Source of the DNA: Butyrivibrio sp. CB08
Lineage (GTDB): Bacteria > Bacillota > Clostridia > Lachnospirales > Lachnospiraceae
DNA length: 64,000 bases
Reading direction: 5' to 3'
NCBI RefSeq assembly: GCF_003625485.1
Contig: NZ_RAIR01000001.1
Location: 434,001-498,000 of the forward strand
Position 1 is the first letter of the stretch. Every line of letters begins with the position of its first letter. Shown one piece after another: positions 52,102-61,825 of this stretch. Position numbers and translations under genes: made by a program. The notes below the pieces were generated by a model. It searched no databases, had not been told where the DNA came from, and saw nothing but the letters and a program-made list of their open reading frames with translations.

Positions 52102-52823
52102 AAATTTCTCCTTGTTATTTCAATGGAATTTCTATATGTAAAAGATACTTTCAACGTAACGTTATTGTCCATAGTAACTTTCCCGAATGAGGTCTTTTTT
52201 ATATGGTTAACATTTACGATACCGTAGTCGTTAACGGGGCAGAGCTGTGGGAAAATCTGGCACTGGTCATAGAAATTGACTATGTCCTCGATTATGGATA
52301 TAACGCGCCCTCCTGTAAGGTGCACATCAAGCTCTGATTTGGTGGGCTTGGATCTGGTGACACAGATAATGTCGTCGCCTTTTGCGTATATGGTCTCTTT
52401 CTGGCCTCTAAGTTCAATAGTGGGGATCACAACTCCTGTGAGCTCCTTGATGGTATCCACCATGGCTGTGAGCTCTGATACCTTAAGGGGCTTTTCAAGG
52501 AAAAAGACATTGTCCCTATCAAGGCCAGCTTCCTGAGCCAGTTTCCTGTAGTCGATGGAAGAGGAGCACATGATGATTGGACGGACAATACCGACCTCCA
52601 GGAGCTTTTTTAGCACTTCAAATCCATTGGTGTCGCCATCTACCATGTCAATAAAAAGGCCGTGATACATCTGAGGACGCTGCATAAAGGCATCAACATT
52701 GCCATAGGAGTCAATGTAGATGCGTTCTCCAGTTTCCTTAAAGATGCGGTCGGACTGACGGCCAAGTAGTCTCTCTGTCTGCTTTCTGTCAGCTATATTG
52801 TCATCACAAACAGCTAAATGCAT
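52083..52823 (-). CDS. LytTR-type response regulator
   Basis: A 246-residue regulator. The receiver has CDDN near residue 6, phosphoacceptor D59 (LFIDMVDGD) and K in LEKP. The LytTR DNA-binding domain lies at about 145-246 (KGDDIICVTRSKPTKSELDV, IFPQLCPVNDYGIVNVNHI, ending SFTYRNSIEITRRNL). No sensor kinase is next to it. It overlaps the degV gene by 19 bases, which suggests linked control of fatty-acid handling or virulence-type functions. Confidence 0.85.
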   Translation of the reverse strand: MHLAVCDDNIADRKQTERLLGRQSDRIFKETGERIYIDSYGNVDAFMQRPQMYHGLFIDMVDGDTNGFEVLKKLLEVGIVRPIIMCSSSIDYRKLAQEAGLDRDNVFFLEKPLKVSELTAMVDTIKELTGVVIPTIELRGQKETIYAKGDDIICVTRSKPTKSELDVHLTGGRVISIIEDIVNFYDQCQIFPQLCPVNDYGIVNVNHIKKTSFGKVTMDNNVTLKVSFTYRNSIEITRRNLCDIRS

Positions 52824-52836
52824 AGGATGCTCCCAT

Positions 52837-53130
52837 TTACATGAACTTAAATTCTAAAGGACTAAAGTAGAGTAGTGCTACAACAGCGATCTGTAAAATA
52901 AGAATAAGTGGCATTCCAAACTTGAAATACCAGTGCTTGGTCTTGTGATGGAAAAGCCTCATACCAAGTATCGAGCCAAGGCTTCCTCCGATAATTGCGA
53001 CAGCAAAAAGGGTTGCCTCAGGGATACGGAAGGCGCTGCGCTGCGCCCTCCGCTTATCTATTCCCATTAAGGCAAACCCTACAATGTTTATTATTATTAA
53101 AAATCCTGCAAGATAGAAGATGGATTTCAT
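52837..53130 (-). CDS. DUF1294 small membrane protein
   Basis: A 97-residue protein with three helices. GIDKRRAQRSAFRIPE and GSLGSILGMRLFHHKTKHWYF are the family hallmark. The function is unknown. Its start overlaps the argG stop by one base, so it is co-transcribed with argG. Confidence 0.88.
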   Translation of the reverse strand: MKSIFYLAGFLIIINIVGFALMGIDKRRAQRSAFRIPEATLFAVAIIGGSLGSILGMRLFHHKTKHWYFKFGMPLILILQIAVVALLYFSPLEFKFM

Positions 53131-54356
53131 TATTTCTGATTCTTTTCAACTTCCTGCATCTTCATAGCGCGAACCTTGGATGAGAGACCAAACAGATTGA
53201 TGAAGCCCTCTGCATCGTGGTGGTCATAAAGATCTCCAGTCTTGAATGAAGCGATGCTCTCATTGTAGAGAGAGTATGGAGACTTGGTACCAGCCTTGAT
53301 GATGTTGCCCTTGTAGAGCTTGAATGTAACTTCACCTGTAACATACTTCTGTGTGGACTCGATAAATGCCTGCTCGGCTTCACGAAGAGGAGTGAACCAT
53401 TTCCCTTCATATACTAGATCAGCAAACTTGTTGCCCATGTCCTTCTTCATTGTATAGGTATCACGGTCCAAAATCAACTCCTCAAGCTGCTGATGAGCCT
53501 CATAGAGGATGGTTCCACCAGGTGTCTCATAAACGCCACGGGACTTCATTCCAACTACACGATTCTCAACGATATCTACGATTCCAATACCGTTTTCACC
53601 TCCAAGCTTATTAAGGGTACGAATGATATCGGAAACCTTCATCTCTTTTCCGTTAACTGACTTAGGAACACCGCCTTCAAAGGTCATTGTTACGGTTGTT
53701 GGTGTATCAGGTGCATCTTCTGGAGTCTTGCCCAGAACTAAGAGGTGCTTGTAGTTAGGCTCAAGAGATGGATCCTCGAGCTCAAGACCCTCATGGGAGA
53801 TGTGCCACAGGTTCCTGTCACGGCTGTAGCTTGAATCAGCTGAGAATGGAAGGTTGATTCCATGCTGTCTGCAGTATTCGATCTCGGACTCACGGGAATC
53901 CATTGTCCACTTGTCATTTCTCCATGCTGCGATGATCTTGATGTCTGGTGCAAGAGCCTTGATACCAAGCTCGAAACGAATCTGGTCGTTACCCTTACCA
54001 GTAGCACCGTGGCAGATAGCAACAGCGCCTTCTTTTCTTGCGATCTCTACAAGCTTCTTGGCAATAAGAGGACGGGCCATTGAAGTTCCAAGAAGGTACT
54101 TGTTCTCATATACAGCGTGAGCCATTACACATGGAACGATGTACTCATCGCAGAACTCATCAACTACATCAAGGATGTAGAGCTTGCTTGCGCCACAGCT
54201 CTTTGCTCTCTCGTCAAGACCATCAAGCTCTTCTTCCTGTCCACAGTCGATGCAGACGCAAACAACTTCATAATCGAAGTTCTCTTTGAGCCATGGGATG
54301 ATAGCAGTAGTATCAAGTCCGCCGGAGTACGCAAGGATTACTTTTTCTTTAGCCAT
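53130..54356 (-). CDS. argG: Argininosuccinate synthase
   Basis: A 408-residue enzyme joining citrulline and aspartate with ATP. The PP-loop AYSGGLDTT is at residues 9-17; GATGKGNDQIRFE and the downstream SRDRNLWHIS are intact. It diverges from argC across a 260-base control region with two ARG-box-like repeats. A promoter TTGCAT-17-TATATT on this strand lies about 105 bases before the ATG. argH is not in the window. Confidence 0.96.
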   Translation of the reverse strand: MAKEKVILAYSGGLDTTAIIPWLKENFDYEVVCVCIDCGQEEELDGLDERAKSCGASKLYILDVVDEFCDEYIVPCVMAHAVYENKYLLGTSMARPLIAKKLVEIARKEGAVAICHGATGKGNDQIRFELGIKALAPDIKIIAAWRNDKWTMDSRESEIEYCRQHGINLPFSADSSYSRDRNLWHISHEGLELEDPSLEPNYKHLLVLGKTPEDAPDTPTTVTMTFEGGVPKSVNGKEMKVSDIIRTLNKLGGENGIGIVDIVENRVVGMKSRGVYETPGGTILYEAHQQLEELILDRDTYTMKKDMGNKFADLVYEGKWFTPLREAEQAFIESTQKYVTGEVTFKLYKGNIIKAGTKSPYSLYNESIASFKTGDLYDHHDAEGFINLFGLSSKVRAMKMQEVEKNQK

Positions 54357-54461
54357 TTTTAAATTCCTCTTCTTTCTTTATGATGTGATTTCTGATTGTT
54401 GAAATATGGTATACTTTTGTGTGGCAGATTAAAAAACATCAAGTTTGCTGCCCTGAAACAT

Positions 54462-54490
54462 AATATAAACCCAAAATGTATAAAATGCAA
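54462..54490 (-). promoter_or_regulatory. Promoter of argG
   Basis: On the minus strand TTGCAT-17-TATATT. Its -35 box lies eight bases from the nearer ARG-box-like repeat. Confidence 0.6.
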
Positions 54491-54498
54491 TAGTTATT

Positions 54499-54542
54499 TG
54501 CATAAATATTTAAAAAAATATATTTTTCTGCATAAATATTTA
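54499..54542. promoter_or_regulatory. Pair of ARG-box-like operators between argG and argC
   Basis: TGCATAAATATTTA occurs twice without mismatch, at 54499-54512 and 54529-54542. The copies start 30 bases apart, about three helical turns. Each contains the palindrome TAAATATTTA, close to Gram-positive ArgR boxes. They lie symmetrically between the argG and argC promoters. Confidence 0.65.
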
Positions 54543-54551
54543 GATTTCCTA

Positions 54552-54580
54552 TTGCAATATTCATTTCGGAGTTTTATACT
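54552..54580 (+). promoter_or_regulatory. Promoter of the argC operon
   Basis: TTGCAA-17-TATACT, nine bases downstream of the second ARG-box-like repeat. Confidence 0.65.
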
Positions 54581-54616
54581 GAAACAAGTTATTAAAAGGC
54601 AGAAAGGCGAGATACT

Positions 54617-55669
54617 ATGATAAAGGTAGGTATTATCGGAGCTACAGGCTACGCTGGAGCTGAGATCGTAAGACTTATTCAGGCTCATCCTCAGGCAGAG
54701 GTTGTGTGGTACGGATCCAGAAGTTTTATTGATGAAAAATACAGTAGTATATATGGAAATCTTTTTAAGCTTGTAGATGCAAAGTGTATGGATGACAACA
54801 TGGAGGAGCTTGCGAAGGCTGCTGACGTTATCTTTACAGCAACTCCACAGGGACTGTGCGCATCACTTGTTAATGAAGATATTCTTAATAAAGTAAAGAT
54901 CATCGATCTTTCAGCTGACTTCAGACTTAAGGATGTTTCAGTATATGAGAAGTGGTACAAGATCGAGCATAAGGCTCCTTCCTATATAGAAGAGGCTGTG
55001 TATGGTCTTTGTGAGATCAACAGAGACAAGATAAAGGGCGCAAGACTTATTGCTAACCCTGGTTGCTATACTACCTGCTCAATCCTTACAGCTTATCCTC
55101 TAATTAAAGAAGGTCTTATTGATCCGGATACACTTATTGTAGATGCTCTTTCAGGAGTATCCGGTGCTGGAAGAGGAGCCAAGGTAGCTAACCTCTACTG
55201 CGAAGTCAATGAGTCAGCTAAGCCTTACGGAGTTGCGACCCACAGACACACTCCAGAGATCGAGGAGCAGCTTTCATATGCAGCAGGAAAAGAGATGGTG
55301 ATAAACTTTACACCTCATCTTGTTCCAATGAACAGAGGAATCCTCGCTACAGAGTATGCAACACTTGTTAAAAAGAATGGAGTTCTTCCTACTAAAGAAG
55401 ACATCAGAGCTGCTTACGAGAAATATTATGGCAATGAGTATTTCATCAGACTTCTTGATGACGGTGTATATCCTGAGACCAGATGGGTTGAGGGCAGTAA
55501 CTACGTTGATATCGGATTCAAGATTGATGAGAGGACAGGAAGAGTCATCATGATGGGCGCTATTGATAATCTTGTAAAGGGCGCTGCTGGACAGGCAGTT
55601 CAGAACATGAACATTCTGTTTGGTCTTGATGAAGCTACCGGACTTTCACTTGTTCCACTTTTCCCTTGA
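54617..55669 (+). CDS. argC: N-acetyl-gamma-glutamyl-phosphate reductase
   Basis: A 350-residue NADPH enzyme. GATGYAGAE binds the cofactor at residues 9-17; the catalytic Cys is C150 in NPGCYTTC, and HRHTPEIEEQL follows. It is the first gene of argC-GNAT-argJ-argB-argD. AAAGGCGAG is the ribosome site. Confidence 0.96.
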   Translation: MIKVGIIGATGYAGAEIVRLIQAHPQAEVVWYGSRSFIDEKYSSIYGNLFKLVDAKCMDDNMEELAKAADVIFTATPQGLCASLVNEDILNKVKIIDLSADFRLKDVSVYEKWYKIEHKAPSYIEEAVYGLCEINRDKIKGARLIANPGCYTTCSILTAYPLIKEGLIDPDTLIVDALSGVSGAGRGAKVANLYCEVNESAKPYGVATHRHTPEIEEQLSYAAGKEMVINFTPHLVPMNRGILATEYATLVKKNGVLPTKEDIRAAYEKYYGNEYFIRLLDDGVYPETRWVEGSNYVDIGFKIDERTGRVIMMGAIDNLVKGAAGQAVQNMNILFGLDEATGLSLVPLFP

Positions 55670-55713
55670 TGAGGTATAGGGGAGGAGAAGTCTTTATATA
55701 AAGGGGAATTGAT

Positions 55714-56157
55714 ATGGTTAGGACAATGACATGTGAAGACTACGATGAAGTATATGCTCTGTGGATGTCCATTCACGGATTCGCCATGAGATCCATGGAC
55801 GATTCCAGAGAGGGTATCGAGAGATTTATAAAGAGAAATCCTACCACAAGTGCAGTGTACGAGCAGGATGGAAAGATAGTGGGTGCTATTTTATGTGGCC
55901 ACGATGGAAGAAGAGCCTGCCTCTATCACGTATGCGTAAGCGAAGAATACAGAATGCACGGTATTGGTAAAAAGATGGTGCAGTTTTGCTGCGAACAGCT
56001 TAAAAAAGAGAAGATCAACAAGGTCTGCTTAAATGCATTTGTCACCAACACTGTGGGAAATAAGTTCTGGCAGAAGATGGGATGGACTCTTCGAGATGAC
56101 ATGAACTATTACGATTTTGTACTTAATGATGAAAATCTGACTGTTTTCAATAAATAG
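55714..56157 (+). CDS. GNAT acetyltransferase within the arg operon, candidate N-acetylglutamate synthase
   Basis: A 147-residue single-domain GNAT. The acetyl-CoA loop is EEYRMHGIGKKMVQF, followed by the conserved NAFVTNTVGNKFWQKMGW. It lies between argC and argJ. Because ArgJ recycles acetyl groups, the pathway still needs a priming acetyl donor; short GNATs can act as N-acetylglutamate synthase in other bacteria. The role is inferred from position only, and it could acetylate another amine. Confidence 0.72.
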   Translation: MVRTMTCEDYDEVYALWMSIHGFAMRSMDDSREGIERFIKRNPTTSAVYEQDGKIVGAILCGHDGRRACLYHVCVSEEYRMHGIGKKMVQFCCEQLKKEKINKVCLNAFVTNTVGNKFWQKMGWTLRDDMNYYDFVLNDENLTVFNK

Positions 56158-56169
56158 GAGGCATTTATT

Positions 56170-57393
56170 ATGAAGGCTATCGAAGGCGGCGTTACTGCTG
56201 CAAAGGGATTTGAAGCTGCCTGCTGCGCAGCAGAGATCAAGTATAAAGGCAGGACTGACATGGCTATGGTTTTTTCAAAAAAGCCATGTGTATGTGCAGG
56301 AACATTTACATCAAACGTTGTTAAGGCTGCGTGTGTGCAGTGGGATCAGAAGATCGTGGCATCTGGAGAGCCTATGCACGGGGTTGTTGTGAATTCTGGA
56401 ATAGCCAATGCCTGCACAGGTAAAGAGGGTTTTGATGCCTGTGAAAAGACAGCGAAGGCAGTTGAAAAGAGCCTTGGCATACCATTTTCTTCTGTTGCTG
56501 TGGCATCAACCGGAGTTATAGGAATGCAGCTGCCTGTAGATAAACTTGTTAACGGCGTTGAGAGCATGAGTAAGACCCTTGATAGCAGCCTTGCAGCTGG
56601 AACAGATGCATCAAAGGCTATCATGACAACAGATACAGTTAATAAGGAAGTTGCTGTTACTTTTGAAGCTGGCGGAACTACTGTTACTCTTGGCGGAATG
56701 AGCAAGGGCTCAGGAATGATCCATCCAAATATGTGTACAATGCTTGCCTTCCTTACAACGGACCTTGCTATTGAGAAATCTCTTTTGCAGGAAGCACTTT
56801 CTGAGGTGGTTAAGGACTCTTTTAACATGATAACTGTTGATGGAGATACCTCCACCAATGATACCCTTCTTATTATGGCCAATGGAGAAGCTGGCAATGC
56901 GGTTATTGCTAGCAAGGGCCAGGATTATGACAACTTTAAGGAAGCTCTTTTCTATGTGTGCACCTTCCTTGCCAAGAAGATGGCAGCTGACGGAGAGGGT
57001 GCAAGTAAGCTCTTTGAGTGCAGGGTAGTAAATGCCAAAACTAAAGATGATGCGAGAGCTCTTTCAAGGGCTGTTGTAGGTTCAAACCTGTCAAAGGCAG
57101 CAATCTTTGGATGTGATGCAAACTTCGGAAGGTTCCTTTGTGCAATGGGATATTCAGGAGCTACATTTGACCAGAATAATGTAGAACTGTTCTTTGAGAG
57201 CGCTAATGGAAGACTTCAGGTCTTTGATAAGGGAACACCTATCGTATTTGATGAGGATGAGGCCCTTAAGATCATGAAAGCTGACGCTGTTACTGTATTC
57301 GTAGACATGCACGAGGGTACAGAGGCGGCTACAGCCTGGGGATGCGACCTTACATATGACTATGTGAAAATAAATGCAGATTACAGGAGCTAA
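56170..57393 (+). CDS. argJ: Bifunctional ornithine acetyltransferase / N-acetylglutamate synthase
   Basis: A 407-residue self-cleaving enzyme. The cleavage site is before T190 in PNMCTMLAF, giving alpha and beta chains. [11 protein letters not shown] and [16 protein letters not shown] are conserved. It moves acetyl from N-acetylornithine to glutamate. GGAGG precedes the ATG. Confidence 0.96.
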   Translation: MKAIEGGVTAAKGFEAACCAAEIKYKGRTDMAMVFSKKPCVCAGTFTSNVVKAACVQWDQKIVASGEPMHGVVVNSGIANACTGKEGFDACEKTAKAVEKSLGIPFSSVAVASTGVIGMQLPVDKLVNGVESMSKTLDSSLAAGTDASKAIMTTDTVNKEVAVTFEAGGTTVTLGGMSKGSGMIHPNMCTMLAFLTTDLAIEKSLLQEALSEVVKDSFNMITVDGDTSTNDTLLIMANGEAGNAVIASKGQDYDNFKEALFYVCTFLAKKMAADGEGASKLFECRVVNAKTKDDARALSRAVVGSNLSKAAIFGCDANFGRFLCAMGYSGATFDQNNVELFFESANGRLQVFDKGTPIVFDEDEALKIMKADAVTVFVDMHEGTEAATAWGCDLTYDYVKINADYRS

Positions 57394-57403
57394 GGAGAAG
57401 ACC

Positions 57404-58303
57404 ATGGACAAGGATATGCAGGATGTACTTAAGAAAGCGGAAGTATTAGTTGAGGCTCTGCCTTATATTCAGAAGTTCAACAGAAAGATCATCGTTGTCA
57501 AGTATGGCGGAAGTGCCATGAGCAACGAGGAACTGCAAAAGAATGTAATAACAGATGTTACTCTTTTGAAGCTGGTAGGCTTTAAGCCCATCATCGTCCA
57601 CGGCGGTGGAAAGGCTATAAGCTCATGGGTTTCCAAGGTTGGAAAAGAGGCTGAGTTCGTAAATGGCCTTAGAGTTACCGACTCAGAGACTATGGAAATC
57701 GCAGAGATGGTCCTTGGAAGAGTCAACAAGCAGCTTGTTACCATGGTTCAGGAGCTGGGGGTTAAGGCTATCGGAATCAGCGGAAAAGACAGCGGACTTT
57801 TACATGTTACCAAGAAGCTTTCTGGTGGCAAGGATATTGGATTTGTTGGAGAAGTTGATAAGGTTGATCCAAAGGTTCTCTATGACCTTCTTGATAACGA
57901 TTATCTTCCTATCATTGCGCCTATAGGCCTTGATGATAACTTTGATACCTACAACATCAACGCTGATGACGCTGCCTGTGCTATAGCTAAGGCAGTTGGG
58001 GCTGATAAGCTTGCTTTCCTTACAGATATCGAGGGTGTCTACAAGGATATCAATGATCCTTCAACCTTTATTTCAAGACTTACCTGCTCTGAGGCTGATG
58101 CACTTATCGCCAGTGGCAACATCGGCGGAGGAATGCTTCCTAAGCTTGGCAACTGCACAGATGCAGTAAGAGGCGGAGTTAACAGAGTCCATATCCTTGA
58201 TGGAAGAATTGCACACTGCCTTCTTCTTGAGATCTTTACCAACAAAGGTATTGGAACCATGTTTATGGCTGACAATGATGACCTGGCAAGTGCCGCAGTA
58301 TAA
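57404..58303 (+). CDS. argB: Acetylglutamate kinase
   Basis: A 299-residue amino-acid kinase. [18 protein letters not shown] and the late [11 protein letters not shown] are the ATP and substrate segments. The N-terminal helix found in arginine-inhibited forms (about 25 extra residues, YIQKFNRK) is present, so feedback control by arginine is likely. I chose ATG 57404 (AAGGAGAAG); an upstream ATG at 57374 overlaps argJ. Confidence 0.95.
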   Translation: MDKDMQDVLKKAEVLVEALPYIQKFNRKIIVVKYGGSAMSNEELQKNVITDVTLLKLVGFKPIIVHGGGKAISSWVSKVGKEAEFVNGLRVTDSETMEIAEMVLGRVNKQLVTMVQELGVKAIGISGKDSGLLHVTKKLSGGKDIGFVGEVDKVDPKVLYDLLDNDYLPIIAPIGLDDNFDTYNINADDAACAIAKAVGADKLAFLTDIEGVYKDINDPSTFISRLTCSEADALIASGNIGGGMLPKLGNCTDAVRGGVNRVHILDGRIAHCLLLEIFTNKGIGTMFMADNDDLASAAV

Positions 58304-58318
58304 CAGGAGATATATGCC

Positions 58319-59518
58319 ATGAGTGAAATGATGAAAGAATACATTGACGAAGCGGAAAAAGCTCTTTTACATACCTATAACAGATATCAGATCGTATTGG
58401 ACCACGGCGACGGAGTATACCTCTATGATATCGATGGAAAAAAGTACCTTGACTTCGTGTCAGGAATCGCTGTTTTCGCACTTGGATACAATAACAAGAG
58501 TTATAATAACGCTCTTAAGGAGCAGATAGACAAGCTCCTTCATACTTCAAATTACTACTACAATGTTCCAGCAATTGAGGCTGCCAAGAAGATCAAGGAA
58601 GCTTCGGGCATGGACAGAGTATTTTTCACAAACAGCGGAGCTGAAGCTGTGGAGGGCGCATTAAAGGCTGCAAAGAAGTATGCTTTCCTTAAGGATGGCA
58701 CCACAGATCATGAGATCATAGCTATGAACCATTCCTTCCACGGAAGGACCTTTGGTGCTTTGTCTGTAACAGGTAACCCTCATTACAGGGAAGCTTTTGA
58801 ACCTATGATCGGCAATATTAAGTTTGCTGATCTCAACGATTTTGACAGCGTTCTTAACTGTGTTACAGATAAAACCTGTGCGATCATCATGGAGACTGTT
58901 CAGGGTGAAGGCGGAATTCATCCTGCCACTGAGGATTTCCTTAAGAAGGTAAGGAAGCTGTGCGACGAGAAGGATATTCTTCTTATTCTTGATGAGATAC
59001 AGTGCGGAATGGGCAGATGCGGATATATGTACGCATGGCAGAAATACGGAGTTAAGCCTGATATCATGACAACTGCCAAGGCCCTTGGCTGCGGAGTTCC
59101 TGTTGGAGCATTCCTTATGACTGAGAAAGTTGGCAGTAATTCACTGGTTGCAGGAGACCACGGAACCACCTATGGAGGCAATCCTTTTGCCTGTGCTGCT
59201 ATCAGTAAAGTACTTGATTTATTCAAGGAGGACAATATAATAGAGAATGTGAATCAGGTGGCTCCATATTTGGAGAAACGCCTTGACGAGCTTAAGGACA
59301 AATATGACTTTATCGTAGACAGACGTGGTATGGGCTTTATGCAGGGACTTGTCTTTAACAGACCGGTTGCTGACGTGATAAATAAGGCTCTTGAAAAAGG
59401 ACTTATCCTAATTAACGCAGGCTCTGATATAATAAGATTTGTTCCACCGCTTGTTATTACTAGGGAGAATGTTGATGACATGATATCCATTCTGGATTCA
59501 TGTTTGGAGTCTTTATGA
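58319..59518 (+). CDS. argD: Acetylornithine aminotransferase
   Basis: A 399-residue class III aminotransferase. FTNSGAEAVEGALKAAKKY binds PLP phosphate, DEIQCGMGRCG follows, and K254 in TTAKALGCG forms the Schiff base. It converts N-acetylglutamate semialdehyde to N-acetylornithine. The stop overlaps the next gene by four bases. Confidence 0.94.
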   Translation: MSEMMKEYIDEAEKALLHTYNRYQIVLDHGDGVYLYDIDGKKYLDFVSGIAVFALGYNNKSYNNALKEQIDKLLHTSNYYYNVPAIEAAKKIKEASGMDRVFFTNSGAEAVEGALKAAKKYAFLKDGTTDHEIIAMNHSFHGRTFGALSVTGNPHYREAFEPMIGNIKFADLNDFDSVLNCVTDKTCAIIMETVQGEGGIHPATEDFLKKVRKLCDEKDILLILDEIQCGMGRCGYMYAWQKYGVKPDIMTTAKALGCGVPVGAFLMTEKVGSNSLVAGDHGTTYGGNPFACAAISKVLDLFKEDNIIENVNQVAPYLEKRLDELKDKYDFIVDRRGMGFMQGLVFNRPVADVINKALEKGLILINAGSDIIRFVPPLVITRENVDDMISILDSCLESL

Positions 59519-61065
59519 GATTAAGAGTCAGGATCATTTCTATAATACTTGTTGCTTGTGCCTTGGCGGGCACCTATGTGTATGCCCGCTCAGACAGGAG
59601 CATTTTCGAGGATTATTCTTTCTTTTCCCGCAATAAAACTACAGTAAGACTTTGGTATACAGATGATTCTTTGACACCATATCTTCAGAGTAAGGCCGTG
59701 GCCTATTCTGAGTCTAACAGCAAGGTTCGTGTAGAACCTGTTCTTGTTTCAGGTCTTGAATACCTTGAAGCAGTTAACAAGGCTTCGGTAGAAGAAGACA
59801 ACTACCCAGATCTTTATATAATAACAAATGATTCTCTTGAAAAGGCCTATCTTGCTGGTCTTGCCAAGGAGATAACTGATGATGGATTTTTGACAAAGGG
59901 AGATTTCCCTGCAGCTGCGCTTAACTCTGTTACTTACAAGGATAAGCTGGTTGCCTATCCATTTTATTTTGAGACCAGTACTCTTTTGTACAACAGAACT
60001 TACCTGGAGAACATGGCAACTGAGAACCTTCAGTCTGAGATCGATATCCAGGAGGGAGAGGCTGCCCAGGCTGAGATAGATGCAGGGCAGGTACCTGTTG
60101 AAGAGGCTGAAGCTTCAGAGGATATTGATGAAGCTGAAGATGAAGATGAATATTATTACGAAGATGATGAGGAAGAAGCAGAGGATACAAGCTCTGTTAT
60201 CACTCAGTTGATGATCGATGAGGCTGTTGCTGAGAGCCTTCCTCTTAATATTTCTGATATCCTTAAATTTGCGGAAGTTTATAACGCTCCAGAGCAGGTC
60301 GAGGCCGTGTTCCGTTGGGACGTTACAGATATTTTCTATAATTACTTTTTTGTTGGTAATTACATGAGCGTTGGCGGAGACGCTGGAGATGATCTTGATC
60401 AGTTTGATATCTACAACACAGACACCATCAGCTGTATGAAGATTTATCAGCAGCTCAATCAGTTCTTTGCTATTGACCCTGAGCAGATCGATTATGACAA
60501 GATCGTCCAGGACTTCATTGATGGCAAGATAGTATTTACCATTGCAACAACAGATATCATGAAGAAGATTGAAGAAGCCAAGGCTTCTGGTCAGTGCGAA
60601 TATGAATTTGAAGTTGCAGATATGCCTGGTCTTACAGGCGATTTTGGATCAAGGACCATGTCAGTTACTGAGTGCCTTGTAGTCAACGGATATTCAGAAA
60701 ATTCACTTGAGGCTGAGGATGTTGCAAGGTACTTCTGCAGTGATAACAGCGGAGACATCTACAAGCTCAGTGGTAAACTTGCAGCTCATGAAGGCGTAAA
60801 CTACGAGGATACCAAGCTTAACACCTTTGTATCTGTTTACGCTGACTCAGTACCAATGCCCAAGACTATTGAGACCAGCAATCTTTGGATGGAACTTGAG
60901 ATTGCATTTACCAATATCTGGAACGGAGCAGATTGTAACTCTACACTTAAGGCAGTATCTGAGAGTATCATGACTCAGATAACAGGAACACCTTATACAG
61001 AGACCACTATTCCTGATCCTGACGATAAGGCAATCACAGCCGGACTTGTAGAAGATAATGATTAA
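59515..61065 (+). CDS. Exported solute-binding-like protein with acidic insert
   Basis: A 516-residue exported protein resembling extracellular solute-binding proteins of sugar ABC transporters (VRLWYTDDSLTPYLQ, PDLYIITNDSLEKAYLAG, LVAYPFYFETSTLLYN). The N-terminus MRLRVRIISIILVAC could be a lipobox (LVAC) or a plain signal cut after VYA at residue 24. Residues about 195-215 form a very acidic block (EDIDEAEDEDEYYYEDDEEE). No ABC permease is adjacent. The start ATG overlaps the argD stop, so it is read with the arg operon, although its role there is unclear. Confidence 0.68.
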   Translation: MRLRVRIISIILVACALAGTYVYARSDRSIFEDYSFFSRNKTTVRLWYTDDSLTPYLQSKAVAYSESNSKVRVEPVLVSGLEYLEAVNKASVEEDNYPDLYIITNDSLEKAYLAGLAKEITDDGFLTKGDFPAAALNSVTYKDKLVAYPFYFETSTLLYNRTYLENMATENLQSEIDIQEGEAAQAEIDAGQVPVEEAEASEDIDEAEDEDEYYYEDDEEEAEDTSSVITQLMIDEAVAESLPLNISDILKFAEVYNAPEQVEAVFRWDVTDIFYNYFFVGNYMSVGGDAGDDLDQFDIYNTDTISCMKIYQQLNQFFAIDPEQIDYDKIVQDFIDGKIVFTIATTDIMKKIEEAKASGQCEYEFEVADMPGLTGDFGSRTMSVTECLVVNGYSENSLEAEDVARYFCSDNSGDIYKLSGKLAAHEGVNYEDTKLNTFVSVYADSVPMPKTIETSNLWMELEIAFTNIWNGADCNSTLKAVSESIMTQITGTPYTETTIPDPDDKAITAGLVEDND

Positions 61066-61136
61066 GCATTGAATTAATCATTTTAATCTAATAGAATAAA
61101 TACGCATGGATGGGGTCCTTCGTTCGCGGAGGAAAC

Positions 61137-61805
61137 ATGCAGAAAAATTTGATCTTGAGTTTTATTTTGGCGCTTTTTCTATGGGGATGTGCGCCAGCTG
61201 GCAGGGATGTGGTCCTTGCAGATGTTGCTGATATGGCGGAGACTGCGAATACTGCTGTAGTAGAAGCGCAGGGTGATACGCCAGAGAGCAGTGCAGGTGA
61301 TATGACACAGGAACCTGAAGTCAGAGAGCCTGTTAGTATTTATGTCTATGTTTGCGGAGCTGTTACAAGCCCCGGAGTCTACGAACTTCCTGAAGGTAGC
61401 CGCATAATTGATGCGATTAAGGCCAGTGGTGGCTTTTGCGATGATGCAGATGAGACCTTTGTCAATCAGGCAGCAAGATTATCGGATGGCGTCAAGCTCT
61501 TTATCCCTACAAGGGAAGAAGTGGCAAATGCAGTAGATGCAAGCGGGCAGATTCAATCCTTTGACACTGGAGAAACTTTTGTAAGCGAGGAGACTGGCAC
61601 TTCAGGCAGCGGAGGACTTATCAATATCAACTCTGCCACCAGGGATGAGCTTACCAGTATACCTGGGATAGGGACTGTCACCGCAGATAAGATAGTAAGC
61701 TATAGAGAGCAACATGGCTCTTTTATGACAATTGAAGATATTAAGAACGTTTCCGGGATCAAGGAAAAGCTCTTTTCCAAGATCAGGGATTACATAACGG
61801 TTTGA
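61137..61805 (+). CDS. ComEA-like lipoprotein: SLBB domain plus helix-hairpin-helix
   Basis: A 222-residue protein. The signal MQKNLILSFILALFLWGC ends in lipobox LWGC, then a linker, an SLBB domain at about 75-145 (VYVCGAVTSPGVYELPEGSR), and a double helix-hairpin-helix at 160-222 (INSATRDELTSIPGIGTVTA). ComEA binds DNA outside the cell for natural transformation; it is normally anchored by a membrane helix, not a lipid. ATG 61137 has CGGAGGAA. A two-component system follows with a small gap. No comEC is in the window. Confidence 0.88.
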   Translation: MQKNLILSFILALFLWGCAPAGRDVVLADVADMAETANTAVVEAQGDTPESSAGDMTQEPEVREPVSIYVYVCGAVTSPGVYELPEGSRIIDAIKASGGFCDDADETFVNQAARLSDGVKLFIPTREEVANAVDASGQIQSFDTGETFVSEETGTSGSGGLININSATRDELTSIPGIGTVTADKIVSYREQHGSFMTIEDIKNVSGIKEKLFSKIRDYITV

Positions 61806-61825
61806 GTTACGAAAGTGGTGATGTT

